Counted from the first letter of the stretch, positions 9,450 to 19,057 are shown. The stretch: 64,000 nt of DNA from Sulfurovum sp. (GCA_002733215.1 NVUY01000002.1:138565-202564), one strand, 5' to 3'. Numbers and translations: made by a program. Notes: generated from the letters alone by a model not told the origin.

Positions 9450-9525
9450 CTCAAGGCAACCCGGCTATCTCCTCAGATCCGTAGCTTTCCGTCCCATCCT
9501 CACGGTATGGTTTGGCTTTATCTAA
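9450..9525 (-). ncRNA. GEMM / cyclic di-GMP-I type riboswitch aptamer 1
   Basis: On the minus strand: GCCAAACC, a stem CCAU..AUGG capped by a GNRA tetraloop (GUGA), the highly conserved GGGACGGAAAGC, a P3 helix (GCU..AUCU/AGAU..AGC), and the terminal GCCGGGUUGCC. These match the order and conserved bases of the GEMM family. The aptamer is followed about 100 nt later by the start of the giant exported protein. Ligand is likely c-di-GMP; cGAMP-binding variants of the family exist and cannot be ruled out by eye. Confidence 0.85.
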
Positions 9526-9535
9526 ATTCTGACGA

Positions 9536-9576
9536 AGTATAATATAAAAATGTCAGAAAAATGTCAGATGATGTCA
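9536..9576 (-). promoter_or_regulatory. Promoter with three TGACA direct repeats upstream of riboswitch 1
   Basis: On the minus strand, TGACAT occurs three times (plus coordinates 9571-9576, 9561-9566, 9550-9555), spaced 10-11 bp, followed after exactly 8 nt by a -10 box TATACT (9536-9541). No standard -35 is seen. The same arrangement occurs at 63251-63292. The pattern suggests an activator that binds tandem direct repeats, as OmpR-type regulators do. Confidence 0.65.
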
Positions 9577-9600
9577 TAAAATCAACTGATTGTTATTAAT

Positions 9601-10311
9601 CTAACGTGTCGCCTGCAAGGAATACCCTACTTTACTGTGTGAGACAATAGGCAGGTCGGGAAGCAGTTTGCGAACAGAATACACTAAAGTACGCAATGCA
9701 GAGTCTGATATGCTATTGTCATCCCATAAGTATGAAATGATCGCTTCATAGGCTACAGTGGTATTGACATTTTTACTTAAGATCTCCAGAAGCATACCTT
9801 GTTTTTTATTTAATTTAATGGCTTCCCTGTCATAATACAAGAGAGACAAAGTCTGTGAATATCTGTAATATTCATTGATCACGATATCTGTAGCTTCCTC
9901 ACTCGGAGGGGCGATTCTTGATGCTTCCGAATGTATAAGGTAGCGTTTATAGGCTATTCTAAGTGTGACCAGTACCTCTTTGCTTGAAAACGGTTTTCCT
10001 ATGAACCCGTACGGAGCAAGCTCCAGGAGTTCTTCAAGTGTGGCATCATCGTTATGTGCGGTGATGAAGATGACGGGCAGAGGATGGGTCTCTAATATTT
10101 TTTTGGCTAACTGTATCCCGTCTACCGGACCTTTGATGTTAATATCCATCAGGATCATATCACAGTTTATACTCTTGAGTGCTTCAAGTGTCTCTGCAGC
10201 ATTATCGAAACATCCCGAGACATTTACCTTGTGCTGGGCAAAAATATCTTGCAGATAACGCTGGGTGATGACCTCGTCTTCAACGATCACAATATTTTCA
10301 GGTAAGTCCAT
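9601..10311 (-). CDS. Response regulator with winged-helix output domain
   Basis: 236 aa. Receiver domain at about 7-120 with the acidic pocket (VEDE) and phospho-acceptor Asp in ILMDINIKGP, plus the conserved Thr/Lys region FITAHND and GFIGKPFSS. The C-terminal domain (about 150-236) resembles OmpR/PhoB winged helix: LNKKQGMLLEILSKN, SDSALRTLVYSVRKLLP and a final VGYSL wing. Its start overlaps the kinase stop (TAATG), so the pair is coupled. It ends 25 bases before the triple TGACA boxes that precede riboswitch 1, making it the obvious candidate regulator of that promoter (inference). Confidence 0.88.
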   Translation of the reverse strand: MDLPENIVIVEDEVITQRYLQDIFAQHKVNVSGCFDNAAETLEALKSINCDMILMDINIKGPVDGIQLAKKILETHPLPVIFITAHNDDATLEELLELAPYGFIGKPFSSKEVLVTLRIAYKRYLIHSEASRIAPPSEEATDIVINEYYRYSQTLSLLYYDREAIKLNKKQGMLLEILSKNVNTTVAYEAIISYLWDDNSISDSALRTLVYSVRKLLPDLPIVSHSKVGYSLQATR

Positions 10312-11471
10312 TACAACTGTTCCTCCTTGTCAAAAAAGATCTTTATCTTCACACCCTCTTCCCCGTCTATGTAGATGGCAGATCCTGGAAAAGTAGCACT
10401 CAGATCATTGATAAGGGTCATGCCTAAGGATTGATACGTTTTTGAGGTATCAAACCCTTTCCCATTATCTTCTATGGACAAAGCATAGCGACCCTCTTTT
10501 TGCTTAAAAGAGATATCAATCTTTCCACTGTCCCCGTCAAAAGCATGCTCGATGGCATTGGTGACCGCTTCATTGAAGATGAGCCCGAGGTTCATGGCTG
10601 TTTTCATGTCGATCACAACCGGGTCTATATCTGTGTTGATACTGTACTCCGTGTAGGTTTGCAGACTTTGTGCTATCTCTTCGAGGTACTCCTGTATATT
10701 CACTTCTTCATAACTTTGATTGCTGTAAAGGTTTTTATGCATGAGAGACATCGCCTTTAAGCGGTCAACATGGGTTTCAAACATTTTTTTATACTTGGGA
10801 TCATCGATCTTGAAAGACTGGCTTTCAAGAAGACTCATGACTACCTGCATGTTGTTTTTAGTGCGGTGGTGTACCTCTTTAAAAAGTATTTTATTCTCTT
10901 CGAGTGCCACATTGAGCCTCTCTTCATAAGTACTTCGTTCCCTTTCAATGATATACAGCATATAAGAGACGACCAGATACCCCAGAACTATCTGGGATAG
11001 CAGTTCCCATTCATAGACGAACTTTACGCCTGAAACATAAGAGATCAAAGGGATGAAGAGTAAAATAAAAAACATATTTGTACTCCATCTGATCCCCTTC
11101 TCCACTCCTAAAAAAAAGAAAACAAAGATAGGCAGAGAAGCCAGCCAGAACAGTGAAAGTTCAGGATCCTGATCCGGTACGATCAGTGACATGGAGAGCA
11201 GAAAAGTAAGTGCCCCCAGGATCATATACGAAGTTTGATTGATAGTCACATAATAAGGGAAAACAAGGTAAGCGACCACAAGGATAAGGACAATGAGCAA
11301 CTCGATCATCAACATCACATAATACCCCTGCACCAGGTTTTCATAGGCATAAAGCAGCATGATAAAAGCACCGGCCAAAATAAACAGGTTGACCATGGTC
11401 GCTCTTAGCCTATCACGGCTTTTGGGTATAAAATACTTACCTTTCAATACTTCTGATTCAAAAAAGTTCAC
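10311..11471 (-). CDS. Membrane sensor histidine kinase (HisKA_2 type)
   Basis: 386 aa. About six hydrophobic segments fill residues 25-185 with no large periplasmic loop, followed by a coiled stretch and the HisKA_2-type phospho-acceptor motif FKEVHHRTKNNMQVVMSLL (about residue 200). The ATPase core shows the N box (NLGLIFNEAVTNAIEHAF) and G1 box (IEDNGKGFD). This subfamily normally pairs with a response regulator, here the next gene. Start is GTG at 11471. The signal is unknown; the seven-transmembrane-like sensor suggests a membrane or small-molecule cue. Confidence 0.88.
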   Translation of the reverse strand: MNFFESEVLKGKYFIPKSRDRLRATMVNLFILAGAFIMLLYAYENLVQGYYVMLMIELLIVLILVVAYLVFPYYVTINQTSYMILGALTFLLSMSLIVPDQDPELSLFWLASLPIFVFFFLGVEKGIRWSTNMFFILLFIPLISYVSGVKFVYEWELLSQIVLGYLVVSYMLYIIERERSTYEERLNVALEENKILFKEVHHRTKNNMQVVMSLLESQSFKIDDPKYKKMFETHVDRLKAMSLMHKNLYSNQSYEEVNIQEYLEEIAQSLQTYTEYSINTDIDPVVIDMKTAMNLGLIFNEAVTNAIEHAFDGDSGKIDISFKQKEGRYALSIEDNGKGFDTSKTYQSLGMTLINDLSATFPGSAIYIDGEEGVKIKIFFDKEEQL

Positions 11472-11542
11472 TTATTTTCTCTCTTTCTATAAGATAACTG
11501 CTTTAAGTATATTATTAGGAGTATTAGTTAAAGCTGAGATTG

Positions 11543-14515
11543 TTATTTTTTCAAATACCCCATGGCCGCAGCGATGATGTCATCATCATCTTTGCTTCTT
11601 GCCTTCAAAACCACTCTCTCTTTACCCTCTTCTCTAAACTCTATAAAGACATTTTCTCCATAAGAAGAGACTTTTGAAATACCTTTATCTCTGGCAAGTA
11701 CTTTCATCACCATCACATCGATGAACTGTCTTGTGATCGTATCCGGTTTCCCGAATCGGTCGGCGATCTCTGCTTCTATCTCATACACTTCACCCACACT
11801 TTCACAGAGAGAAAGACGACGATAGAGTTCCAGACGTAAACGGTCCTCTTCAATGAGATCTTCATTGAGGTAGGCATCGACTGAGAGTTTCATATCGATG
11901 TTCTGTGCCACTTCTTTGTCCTGTCCGGAAAGCTCTTTAATGGCATCTTCAAGCATGCGCAGGTAGAGAGAATACCCTATCTGTTTAATGTGTCCGGACT
12001 GTGCTTCACCGATGATGTTCCCGCCGCCGCGTATCTCAAGGTCATGGAATGCCAATACGGCACCGCTTCCAAGGTCAGAATGTGACTCCAGTGCAAGCAG
12101 ACGGCGTTTGGCATTGTCCGTCAATCGTTCTTTGTCTGTGACCATAAAATAACAGTAGCCCTCTTTGCCTCCACGCCCGACGCGCCCCCGAAGTTGATGC
12201 AGATCGGCGATACCGAAATTGTCAGCACCGTCAACGATCATGGTATTGGCATGAGGCATATGGATACCTGACTCTACAATGGAAGTAGAGAGCAGTACAT
12301 CATACTCACCGTCTTCAAAAAGCATCATCTCATTTTCTGTCTCTTTGGCCGAAATTTTCGAGTGCAGTACAGCGATGCGAAGCTTAGGTAAGAGTTTTAA
12401 GAGTACTTTTTTCTTCTCTTCTATCCCTGCAATGGAGTTAAAGACATAAAATATCTGCCCGCCCCTGCGTATCTCACGCAGTATGGCTTCTTTGATGACT
12501 TTATCATCATAAGATTTGACAAAGGTCCTTACTCCCTGGCGCTCTGTAGGCGGTGTAAGAATTTCAGAGAAAGACTTTACATCAGACATCGCCAGATTCA
12601 ACGATCTGGGGATCGGTGTCGCCGACATAGAGAGAAGATGTACATCGATGGCTATCTCTTTGAGTGCTTCTTTTTGTTTGACCCCGAACTTGTGTTCTTC
12701 ATCTATGATGACTAGTGCGAGGTTTTTAAACTTGGCCTTAAGCAGTGCATGTGTCCCCACCACGACATCAATGGTCCCTTCTTCCAAACCTTTGAGTGTG
12801 GCATTTTTCTCTTTTGTAGTAGAGAATCTGTCAAGTTTCCCTATACGTATACCGTGTTCATAAAAGCGCTCTTTAAAAGACTTGAAGTGTTGAGCGGACA
12901 AAAGTGTTGTAGGGGCTATCATCATCGCCTGATAATTGTTCTTCACTGCCACAAACATCCCGTTCATCGCTACTTCTGTTTTTCCAAAACCTACATCTGC
13001 AGAAAGCAGTCTGTCCATCATCTTCCCTGAGCTCATATCATCCAGCATATCATTAATTGCTTTTTCCTGATCTTCTGTGTGCACAAAACCCGCTTCAGAC
13101 ATAAAGATGGCATGCTCTTCCATATTTTTTTTGAGCTTGATACCCTTTTTTAAATGTCGTTGTGCAGAAAGGTTGATGATCTGCGAGGCGATGGCAAAGA
13201 GCTTCTCTCTGACCTTGGCTTTAAGCTTTTTAAAACTGGCTTTCCCGAGTCTGTCCAGGATGGGCAAGGCACCGCCCTCTGCCACATAACGGTCTATGAC
13301 TTCAAGACTTGACACCGGGATGAGCAAGGAGTCTTCATTTTGGTAGAACATCACTACAAATTCAGAGGTAGACCCCAGAACATCCCGTTTTTCGATCCCC
13401 CTAAAGATACCCACACCATAATTCTCATGCACCACATAATCACCGGGCTTGAGTTCATCAAGGACGATACCCGCTTTCTTGACACGTTTGCGTTTGACCG
13501 GTTTATTGAGCGATAAAATGAGCCTGTCGGCGCCCAGGAGATTGACAATACCCTCTTGGTAGACAAATGTTATATTTTCAAAAGAGTCCAATTCCGAACC
13601 GCGTACGATACTTTCATTTTTAGCAATGATCGTGATCTTTTTGTCTTTGTGTGACTCCAGTAACTTATTGGGGTTCACCGCCTCAAGATCACGATACCTA
13701 TTCCCTTCCGGAATAGATGGCAGTAAAAATGATTTTCTCGGAACCAGCGGTTCAGTAAGCTCATACACCTCTTTGAGTTCATCGTCCAGATTACTCGCCC
13801 ATACACCGTCAAAAACTTCTAAGGCATTTTCTCCTAACTCATCAAGGTGCCATAAGCCAAGAGAATCTATGTCTTTAACAAAGGTATCGTATCTGCTTCG
13901 TTCTGTTCTGTTTTTGAGCGCTTCGTACTGCGCTTTGTCTAGCGCTAAAAATGCCGGAGTAAAAGTGAAAACTTCCAACTCTTCACTGAAACGTTTTTGT
14001 GTATCTTCATCATAGTACTGGATCGCTTCCACTTCTTCATCAAACAAAGAGATACGGTAAGGTTTGTCCGCATCTATAGGATATATATCGATGATATCTC
14101 CATGAAAAGAAACTTCACCCTGCCCCGCAGTGATATCTGTAAAATGGTATCCCCAATGATACAAAGTATCTTTAAGTTCTTGTAAATTAAGTGTGTCCCC
14201 GAACTCTATGGTTTTTTTATCAAAAAATTCTTCTTTAGGAAAAGGCACGAGTAAAGTACGCAAAGGTGAAATAAGCACCTTTTTCTTTTGACTTTGATAA
14301 TAGTTTGCCAAAGTAATGAAAAATGCCTGCACATCTTCATCATAGGCACGTAAGTCTTCTCCTGCAGAGACACGAAGGTCTGGCAGAACAAAGGTATCAA
14401 ACTTGAGTAACACGGCTACATCCCGTATCTGTATGGCTTCTTTGTCATCTTTGCAGATGAGTAGTTTGGCTTCTTTCAGCTCTTCTAAATATTGGTAACT
14501 ATTACTTTGGTACAT
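11543..14515 (-). CDS. mfd: Transcription-repair coupling factor
   Basis: 990 aa, shorter than the approximately 1150 aa of E. coli but usual for Campylobacterota. UvrB-like N-terminal region, the RNA-polymerase-interaction domain (ELKPGDYVVHENYGVGIFRGI), then a RecG-like motor: Walker A LLSADVGFGKTEVAMNG, DEExH box DEEHKFGV, motif III SATPIP and motif VI QLRGRVGRG. The TRCF C-terminal domain follows. Removes RNA polymerase stalled at lesions and recruits UvrA. Starts 38 nt before the folC stop region of the repeat, on the same strand. Confidence 0.97.
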   Translation of the reverse strand: MYQSNSYQYLEELKEAKLLICKDDKEAIQIRDVAVLLKFDTFVLPDLRVSAGEDLRAYDEDVQAFFITLANYYQSQKKKVLISPLRTLLVPFPKEEFFDKKTIEFGDTLNLQELKDTLYHWGYHFTDITAGQGEVSFHGDIIDIYPIDADKPYRISLFDEEVEAIQYYDEDTQKRFSEELEVFTFTPAFLALDKAQYEALKNRTERSRYDTFVKDIDSLGLWHLDELGENALEVFDGVWASNLDDELKEVYELTEPLVPRKSFLLPSIPEGNRYRDLEAVNPNKLLESHKDKKITIIAKNESIVRGSELDSFENITFVYQEGIVNLLGADRLILSLNKPVKRKRVKKAGIVLDELKPGDYVVHENYGVGIFRGIEKRDVLGSTSEFVVMFYQNEDSLLIPVSSLEVIDRYVAEGGALPILDRLGKASFKKLKAKVREKLFAIASQIINLSAQRHLKKGIKLKKNMEEHAIFMSEAGFVHTEDQEKAINDMLDDMSSGKMMDRLLSADVGFGKTEVAMNGMFVAVKNNYQAMMIAPTTLLSAQHFKSFKERFYEHGIRIGKLDRFSTTKEKNATLKGLEEGTIDVVVGTHALLKAKFKNLALVIIDEEHKFGVKQKEALKEIAIDVHLLSMSATPIPRSLNLAMSDVKSFSEILTPPTERQGVRTFVKSYDDKVIKEAILREIRRGGQIFYVFNSIAGIEEKKKVLLKLLPKLRIAVLHSKISAKETENEMMLFEDGEYDVLLSTSIVESGIHMPHANTMIVDGADNFGIADLHQLRGRVGRGGKEGYCYFMVTDKERLTDNAKRRLLALESHSDLGSGAVLAFHDLEIRGGGNIIGEAQSGHIKQIGYSLYLRMLEDAIKELSGQDKEVAQNIDMKLSVDAYLNEDLIEEDRLRLELYRRLSLCESVGEVYEIEAEIADRFGKPDTITRQFIDVMVMKVLARDKGISKVSSYGENVFIEFREEGKERVVLKARSKDDDDIIAAAMGYLKK

Positions 14516-14535
14516 TTACTCTCCAAATTCTTCTT

Positions 14536-14600
14536 GTGGCGGATAAATCCACCCTACGCGGAGACATATTTATAACGCGTAGGGTGGGTTTCCCCACCAT
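14536..14600. repeat. Palindromic repeat at the 3' end of folC
   Basis: Inverted arms GTGG(CGG)ATAAATCCACCCTACGCG and CGCGTAGGGTGGGTTTCCCCAC around a short AT spacer. It encodes the last ~16 residues of FolC and its TAG stop (14554-14556), so the protein tail is repeat-derived. Confidence 0.85.
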
Positions 14601-15753
14601 GGTTTGTATATTTTAAAAATGCTTCTACTACATAAAATGAGCCAAAAACCAAATAGTCTTCATCATCATTTATTTCATTGTTGAAATTACTATATTTCAA
14701 TCCTACTTTCTCTAAGGCCTCTTCTATTGCTTCAAGTGTAGTCGCTCTTTGTGCATCTATAGGCAGTATCTCCACACGCTTCAATTTAGGCTTCAAAATA
14801 CGTAACACTTCTTCATAATCTTTATCATCCAAGGAGTTATAGATCAGCACCACTTTTTTGTCAAGCGCTGCTTCTATGGCTTGCGCTGCCAAAGGATTAT
14901 GCCCTACATCGATGCGTATGTTTGGAGTTAAAGCATAAAAACGTCCAAAGAGTTCTACAGACTTTAAATCATTTATATCATAGTTTATATTTAAAATATC
15001 CAGGGCTTGTAGCGCTACGTTTGCATTTTCTATAAGATAATCAGCCCAAGCTTTTTGTTTTGCAATTTGATTCAACCCGTAGGGCTCAACTTGTGTGTTG
15101 ACCCTTGGGCAGACACACAGGTCTGCCCCTACGTTATTTGCAATCTTCTTTGCTATTTTAACAACTTCATCATACACCTGAGGTGCCAACAATGCCTTTT
15201 TTTGAATACTTCGTATCTTCGTCCCCGCTATCTCTTCTATGCTTTCACCTAAAAAAGCCTGATGGTCTATGCCTATGGGAGTGATGATACTCAACTCTTT
15301 ATCACAGACATTGGTCGCATCAAATTCACCGCCAAGCCCTGCTTCCAACACCATCAGATCACAATTTTCAAATACTACAAATGCCAAAAGTGTTGTATAT
15401 TCAAAATAACTCAAACTTTCACTCATCTCTCTGCCCAAAATACTAAAAAGTTTTTGATGTGCCGATTCAAGTATTTCATCTGAACTGTCCACACCATCTA
15501 GCCAGATACGTTCATTGAAGTTCACAATATGAGGAGAAGTATAATGTCCGACTTTGAGCCCACTTTTATAAGCTAAATGAGCCACTATACGTCCCGTAGA
15601 ACCTTTACCATTGGTTCCCACGACATGTACTGTTCGAGGTTGCTTTAGTTGCGGTTTGAGCAAGGCATAAGCCTTATGTACTCTCTCATGGTCTATCTCT
15701 TTATAATAAAGAGGTTTTTTAGAAAGAAAACGATCTAATTCCTCATTCCTCAT
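14554..15753 (-). CDS. folC: Dihydrofolate/folylpolyglutamate synthase with repeat-encoded insert and tail
   Basis: 399 aa Mur-ligase-family protein. P-loop VHVVGTNGKGSTGRI (about residue 42), ligase residues in GHYTSPHIVNFNERI, and GLGGEFDATN with its central Asp/Glu. It adds glutamate to dihydropteroate/folates in the cytoplasm. Residues encoded by 15079-15133 (GADLCVCPRVNTQVEPYG) come from a family A palindromic repeat inserted in frame between two conserved helices, and the tail (NHGGETHPTRYKYVSA) comes from the repeat at 14536-14600. The frame stays open, so the gene is probably functional. Start ATG sits in an ATGAGGA tandem repeat. Confidence 0.92.
   Translation of the reverse strand: MRNEELDRFLSKKPLYYKEIDHERVHKAYALLKPQLKQPRTVHVVGTNGKGSTGRIVAHLAYKSGLKVGHYTSPHIVNFNERIWLDGVDSSDEILESAHQKLFSILGREMSESLSYFEYTTLLAFVVFENCDLMVLEAGLGGEFDATNVCDKELSIITPIGIDHQAFLGESIEEIAGTKIRSIQKKALLAPQVYDEVVKIAKKIANNVGADLCVCPRVNTQVEPYGLNQIAKQKAWADYLIENANVALQALDILNINYDINDLKSVELFGRFYALTPNIRIDVGHNPLAAQAIEAALDKKVVLIYNSLDDKDYEEVLRILKPKLKRVEILPIDAQRATTLEAIEEALEKVGLKYSNFNNEINDDEDYLVFGSFYVVEAFLKYTNHGGETHPTRYKYVSA
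15079..15133. repeat. Family A palindromic repeat inside folC
   Basis: GTAGGGGC-type ends with hairpin arms TCAAC/GTTGA and GGGCAGAC/GTCTGCCC, closely similar to copies at 95, 21424 and 28126. Its length keeps the folC frame open and adds about 18 residues. Confidence 0.92.
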
Positions 15754-15768
15754 TCCTCATTCCTCATT
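15740..15768. repeat. Short tandem repeat, CATTCCT units, at the folC/lptE junction
   Basis: Four near-perfect CATTCCT units. On the minus strand they read ATGAGGA and supply the folC start and the end of the lptE-like gene. The same unit recurs at 16361-16411. Confidence 0.8.
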
Positions 15769-16372
15769 TTGGTGCAGAAGCATCAAGCATCCCTTTGGCA
15801 CTCACATAAGCCAGGAACTCATCTAAGGCTTTAGCAAGACCTTTACGGATCGCATCTGTTCTAAGTGCAGAAGAAGTAAGAGAACTTTTCTGAATGTCAG
15901 ATTCAACGATACTTGAGATCGTTCTATTAAGTTTACCCTCTTTGGTCACCATATAGAAACGCACTGTGATATTGGCACGGTAACGCGTGACATACCCCTC
16001 TTCATAGACAAGCGGTGTGAAAGTACTCCCCGCATAGACGATACGTATCTGACTCTTCGCTTCTTCTTTGGAAGTCACCCGTCCTTTAAATCGTGTATAG
16101 ACCAGACGGTTCATTTCATCTTTCACATACGGTGCATTCTCAGGTTCTGCTCTGTCAACGACCACTTCTACATATACGGTATCTTCAAAAATATTTTTGA
16201 CCATATGAGAAGAGGGTTTGTAGCCGCAGGAAGTTAGCAGCAATACTGCTAAAATGAGTAGTGAGTAATGAGTAATGAGTAATTTTTGTCTATTTGTCCA
16301 AAAAGAACTTTTATATTGCTGCACTATTTCCAACAAAGCGGAGCCACTGCACCGCATACCCTCATTCCTCAT
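15764..16372 (-). CDS. lptE: LptE-like LPS-assembly lipoprotein
   Basis: Up to 202 aa. A lipobox-like LLTSC at residues 45-49 follows a hydrophobic stretch, then a domain resembling LptE (DTVYVEVVVDRAEPENAPYVKDEMNRLVYTRF, and a helical C-terminus). It sits just upstream of folC and downstream of leuS, a placement I recall in this phylum. The first ATG gives an unusually long region before the signal peptide; part of that signal (KLLITHYSLLI) is encoded by an ATTACTC tandem repeat (16256-16283). A GTG at residue 17 is another possible start. Role: outer-membrane plug of the LPS translocon LptD (family knowledge). Confidence 0.65.
   Translation of the reverse strand: MRNEGMRCSGSALLEIVQQYKSSFWTNRQKLLITHYSLLILAVLLLTSCGYKPSSHMVKNIFEDTVYVEVVVDRAEPENAPYVKDEMNRLVYTRFKGRVTSKEEAKSQIRIVYAGSTFTPLVYEEGYVTRYRANITVRFYMVTKEGKLNRTISSIVESDIQKSSLTSSALRTDAIRKGLAKALDEFLAYVSAKGMLDASAPK
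16256..16283. repeat. Short tandem repeat (GAGTAAT units) inside the lptE signal peptide
   Basis: Plus strand GTAGTGAGTAATGAGTAATGAG then TAAT. It encodes the hydrophobic LLITHYSLLI part of the lipoprotein signal peptide on the minus strand. Confidence 0.75.
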
Positions 16373-16411
16373 TATTCATTCCTCATTCCTCATTATTCAT
16401 TCCTCATTACT
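16361..16411. repeat. Short tandem repeat (CATTCCTCATTATT units) between leuS and lptE
   Basis: Repeated CATTCCTCATT and CATTATT units fill the space between the leuS stop and the lptE-like start and supply ATG codons on the minus strand, which makes the lptE start uncertain. Confidence 0.8.
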
Positions 16412-16413
16412 AA

Positions 16414-18855
16414 TTAATTTGGTTTAACCGCAAGATTCACCAGCTTGTTCGGCACCACGATCTCTTTCACGATCGTCATACCCTCAAGCCATTTGGCACC
16501 TGCCTCTTTAGCTGCTGCCAGGATCTCATCTTGTGAGGCAGATGGGTTCATTTCAAGCTCTGTACGTTTCTTACCGCCGATCATCACCATATACAAGATA
16601 CTATCCTGTACAAATACTTCTTCTTTGACTTCCAGTATAGCGCCTAAGTTTTCTCTTGAAAACAATACTTCAGAAAGTTCAGTCGTCACATGTGGGATGA
16701 TGGGTTCAAGAAGGTTCAACATAATATACATCCCCTCTGTCCATACCTTTGCATTGTCCTGTTTGTCTAGTGCATTAAGTGCTTCCATACAGGCTGCGAT
16801 GAGGGTATTGAAGGCAAATGTTTTCTCATAAACATCAGATGATTTTTGAAGTGCTTCATACACCTTCACCCGTGCCAGTTTAGACTCTTTGCTTAAAGAG
16901 GATTGATCTATGTCAGGCAGAGTGCTTTGGGTCACTTTCTCTTTTCTATCGTAAAGTTTTTTGATGAACCTGAATGCACCCTCAACCGCAGAGTCATTCC
17001 ATTCAAGCTCTTTAGCAGGCGGTGCAGCAAAAAGCGTAAAGAGTCTGGCTGTATCTGCGCCATACTTCTCCACAAGTGCATCCGGATCAACCGTATTACC
17101 TTTAGACTTGGACATCTTTGTGCCATCCATCAAAACCATACCTTGAGTCAGCAAGTTCTCAAAAGGCTCATCTACGTCATGGTAGCCAAGGTCACGCAGT
17201 ACTTTCGTAAAGAAACGTGCATAAAGCAAGTGTAAAATGGCATGTTCTATCCCGCCAATATATTGGTCTACCCCTAACCAATAATTTGCGTCTTCTTTGT
17301 CTATGCCTACTTCATTCCATTTTTTAGGGTTTGTCGCATAACGAAACTGGTACCAGCTTGACTGTACAAAAGTATCGAGTGTATCTGTCTCACGTTTCGC
17401 ATCTTTGCCACAAACAGGACAGGCACAGTTTTTCCATGTAGGATGATTTTCAAGCGGGTTCCCCTCACCTGTGATCTCCACATCTTCAGGAAGTGCGATA
17501 GGTAGATTTTCTATCTTCTCAGGCACAAGCCCGCAGGCATCACAATGCACGAAGGGTATAGGTGCACCCCAGTAACGCTGACGGCTGATACCCCAGTTTC
17601 TAAGTTTATAATTTGTTGTACCTTTACCTAAAGATTGCTCTTCAAAGTATGCAATGATCTCTGCTTTAGCCTCAGTATTCTTTACACCCGTAAAAATATC
17701 TGAATTTTCCAATACCCCTTCTAGTGTATAAGGTAACGCTTCAACACCGGAGATCACTCTTTTTATAGGCAAAGCATACTTTGTAGCAAACTCAAAGTCT
17801 CTCTCATCATGTGCAGGCACAGACATCACAGCACCACCACCATAAGAAGCCAGTACAAAGTTCGCTGTCCATACCGGTATCTCTTCTTTTGTAAGCGGGT
17901 GAATCACCGTCAAGCCTAAGTCATACCCCTCTTTACCCTCTTTGGCTCTCTCTATCTCAGTCATATTTGTGATAGTGACTATTTTTTCTACTACTTTAGC
18001 ATCAAGTAAGTCATGGTCTAATAAATATTTAGTAATTGGATGTTCCGCTGCAAGTGCAGAATAGGTCACGCCATAAATGGTATCCGGACGTGTTGTAAAG
18101 ACTGTGTACTTATCAAAGTTTCCAGCAAGTTTTGCTTTAGAACTTTCACTAAGTTCAAACTCAAATTCAAGCCCTTGAGATTTACCTATCCAATTCTCTT
18201 GCATGGTAAGTACCTGATTTGGCCATTTACCCTCAAGCTGTTTCAAGTCACCTAGCAGATCATCTGCATATTTGATAATGTCAAGGTAATACCCTGGCAT
18301 CTCTTTAAGCTGTACTTCATTGTCGCAACGCCAACAACAGCCCTCTTCTACCTGCTCGTTAGCAAGTACCGTATGGCAGTCTTCACACCAGTTTACAGTG
18401 GTACTCTCTCGGTAAAGTAAACCCTCTTCATACATCTTAATGATGAACTCTTGTTCCCATTTTGTATAAAGTGGGTCACAAGTAGCAAACTCTCGTGTTT
18501 TTGAAAAAGAAAGTCCAAGTGTATTGAGCTCTTTTCTCATATAATCAATGTTCGCATAGGTCCAGTCTTTAGGGTGTCTGCCGTGTTTGATAGCAGCATT
18601 TTCAGCAGGCATCCCAAAAGCATCCCAACCAATAGGATGTAGAACATTAAAATCCTGTTTTCTATAATAACGTGCAAAAGCATCACCGATGGCATAGTTT
18701 CTCACATGCCCCATATGTAATCTTCCACTTGGAAAAGGGAACATAGAAAGAATATATTTTTTCTTTTTTGTTAACGCATCATCAGGCTCAAAAGCCTTTT
18801 CATCATCCCATTTTTTTTGCCATTTGGCTTCAATCTCACTTGGATTGTAACTCAT
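16414..18855 (-). CDS. leuS: Leucyl-tRNA synthetase
   Basis: 813 aa from the ATG at 18855. Class I HIGH motif as HMGH in [21 protein letters not shown] in [11 protein letters not shown], zinc-ribbon cysteines ([21 protein letters not shown]) and an editing domain with TTRPDTIYG. The open frame runs upstream to 19002, but those 49 codons lie over a palindromic repeat and do not resemble the family, whose N-terminus starts like [11 protein letters not shown]. Charges tRNA-Leu. Confidence 0.97.
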   Translation of the reverse strand: MSYNPSEIEAKWQKKWDDEKAFEPDDALTKKKKYILSMFPFPSGRLHMGHVRNYAIGDAFARYYRKQDFNVLHPIGWDAFGMPAENAAIKHGRHPKDWTYANIDYMRKELNTLGLSFSKTREFATCDPLYTKWEQEFIIKMYEEGLLYRESTTVNWCEDCHTVLANEQVEEGCCWRCDNEVQLKEMPGYYLDIIKYADDLLGDLKQLEGKWPNQVLTMQENWIGKSQGLEFEFELSESSKAKLAGNFDKYTVFTTRPDTIYGVTYSALAAEHPITKYLLDHDLLDAKVVEKIVTITNMTEIERAKEGKEGYDLGLTVIHPLTKEEIPVWTANFVLASYGGGAVMSVPAHDERDFEFATKYALPIKRVISGVEALPYTLEGVLENSDIFTGVKNTEAKAEIIAYFEEQSLGKGTTNYKLRNWGISRQRYWGAPIPFVHCDACGLVPEKIENLPIALPEDVEITGEGNPLENHPTWKNCACPVCGKDAKRETDTLDTFVQSSWYQFRYATNPKKWNEVGIDKEDANYWLGVDQYIGGIEHAILHLLYARFFTKVLRDLGYHDVDEPFENLLTQGMVLMDGTKMSKSKGNTVDPDALVEKYGADTARLFTLFAAPPAKELEWNDSAVEGAFRFIKKLYDRKEKVTQSTLPDIDQSSLSKESKLARVKVYEALQKSSDVYEKTFAFNTLIAACMEALNALDKQDNAKVWTEGMYIMLNLLEPIIPHVTTELSEVLFSRENLGAILEVKEEVFVQDSILYMVMIGGKKRTELEMNPSASQDEILAAAKEAGAKWLEGMTIVKEIVVPNKLVNLAVKPN

Positions 18856-18879
18856 TATTGTCTCGTCCTTCACACGCCA

Positions 18880-18912
18880 CTCGTTCCCAACATCCTCGTT
18901 GGGAATGCATAT
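18880..18912. repeat. Family C palindromic repeat, copy 1
   Basis: ACTCGTTCCCAACATCC then TCGTTGGGAATGCATA: arms TTCCCAAC/GTTGGGAA. Related units occur at 20078-20190 and 22911-22999. Lies just upstream of the leuS start. Confidence 0.85.
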
Positions 18913-18984
18913 TTCAACTATACGCAGGGTGCTTAATTTAATTGAAAAGATTATATCGAATGTGTGGTTAATGATTGCTATGCT

Positions 18985-19057
18985 GTAGGTTTGGCAGACC
19001 AAACGTCAAGAGGGAATCCAAACTGGGATTTGACGTTGGGTAGTACCCAACCTACGT
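18985..19057. repeat. Family B palindromic repeat, copy 1
   Basis: GTAGGTTTGGCAGACCAAAC, an internal GGGAATCC-type arm, and GGATTTGACGTTGGGT..ACCCAACCTAC. The ends are inverted (GTAGGTT/AACCTAC). Other copies at 22037, 32384, 53945, 54726 and 55536. It occupies the gap between the metallopeptidase and leuS, apart from which nothing else is seen there. Confidence 0.85.

Noticed and set aside
18856..19002. 49-residue N-terminal extension of LeuS
   Set aside because: Runs across a palindromic repeat and does not resemble LeuS, which begins normally at the ATG at 18855.
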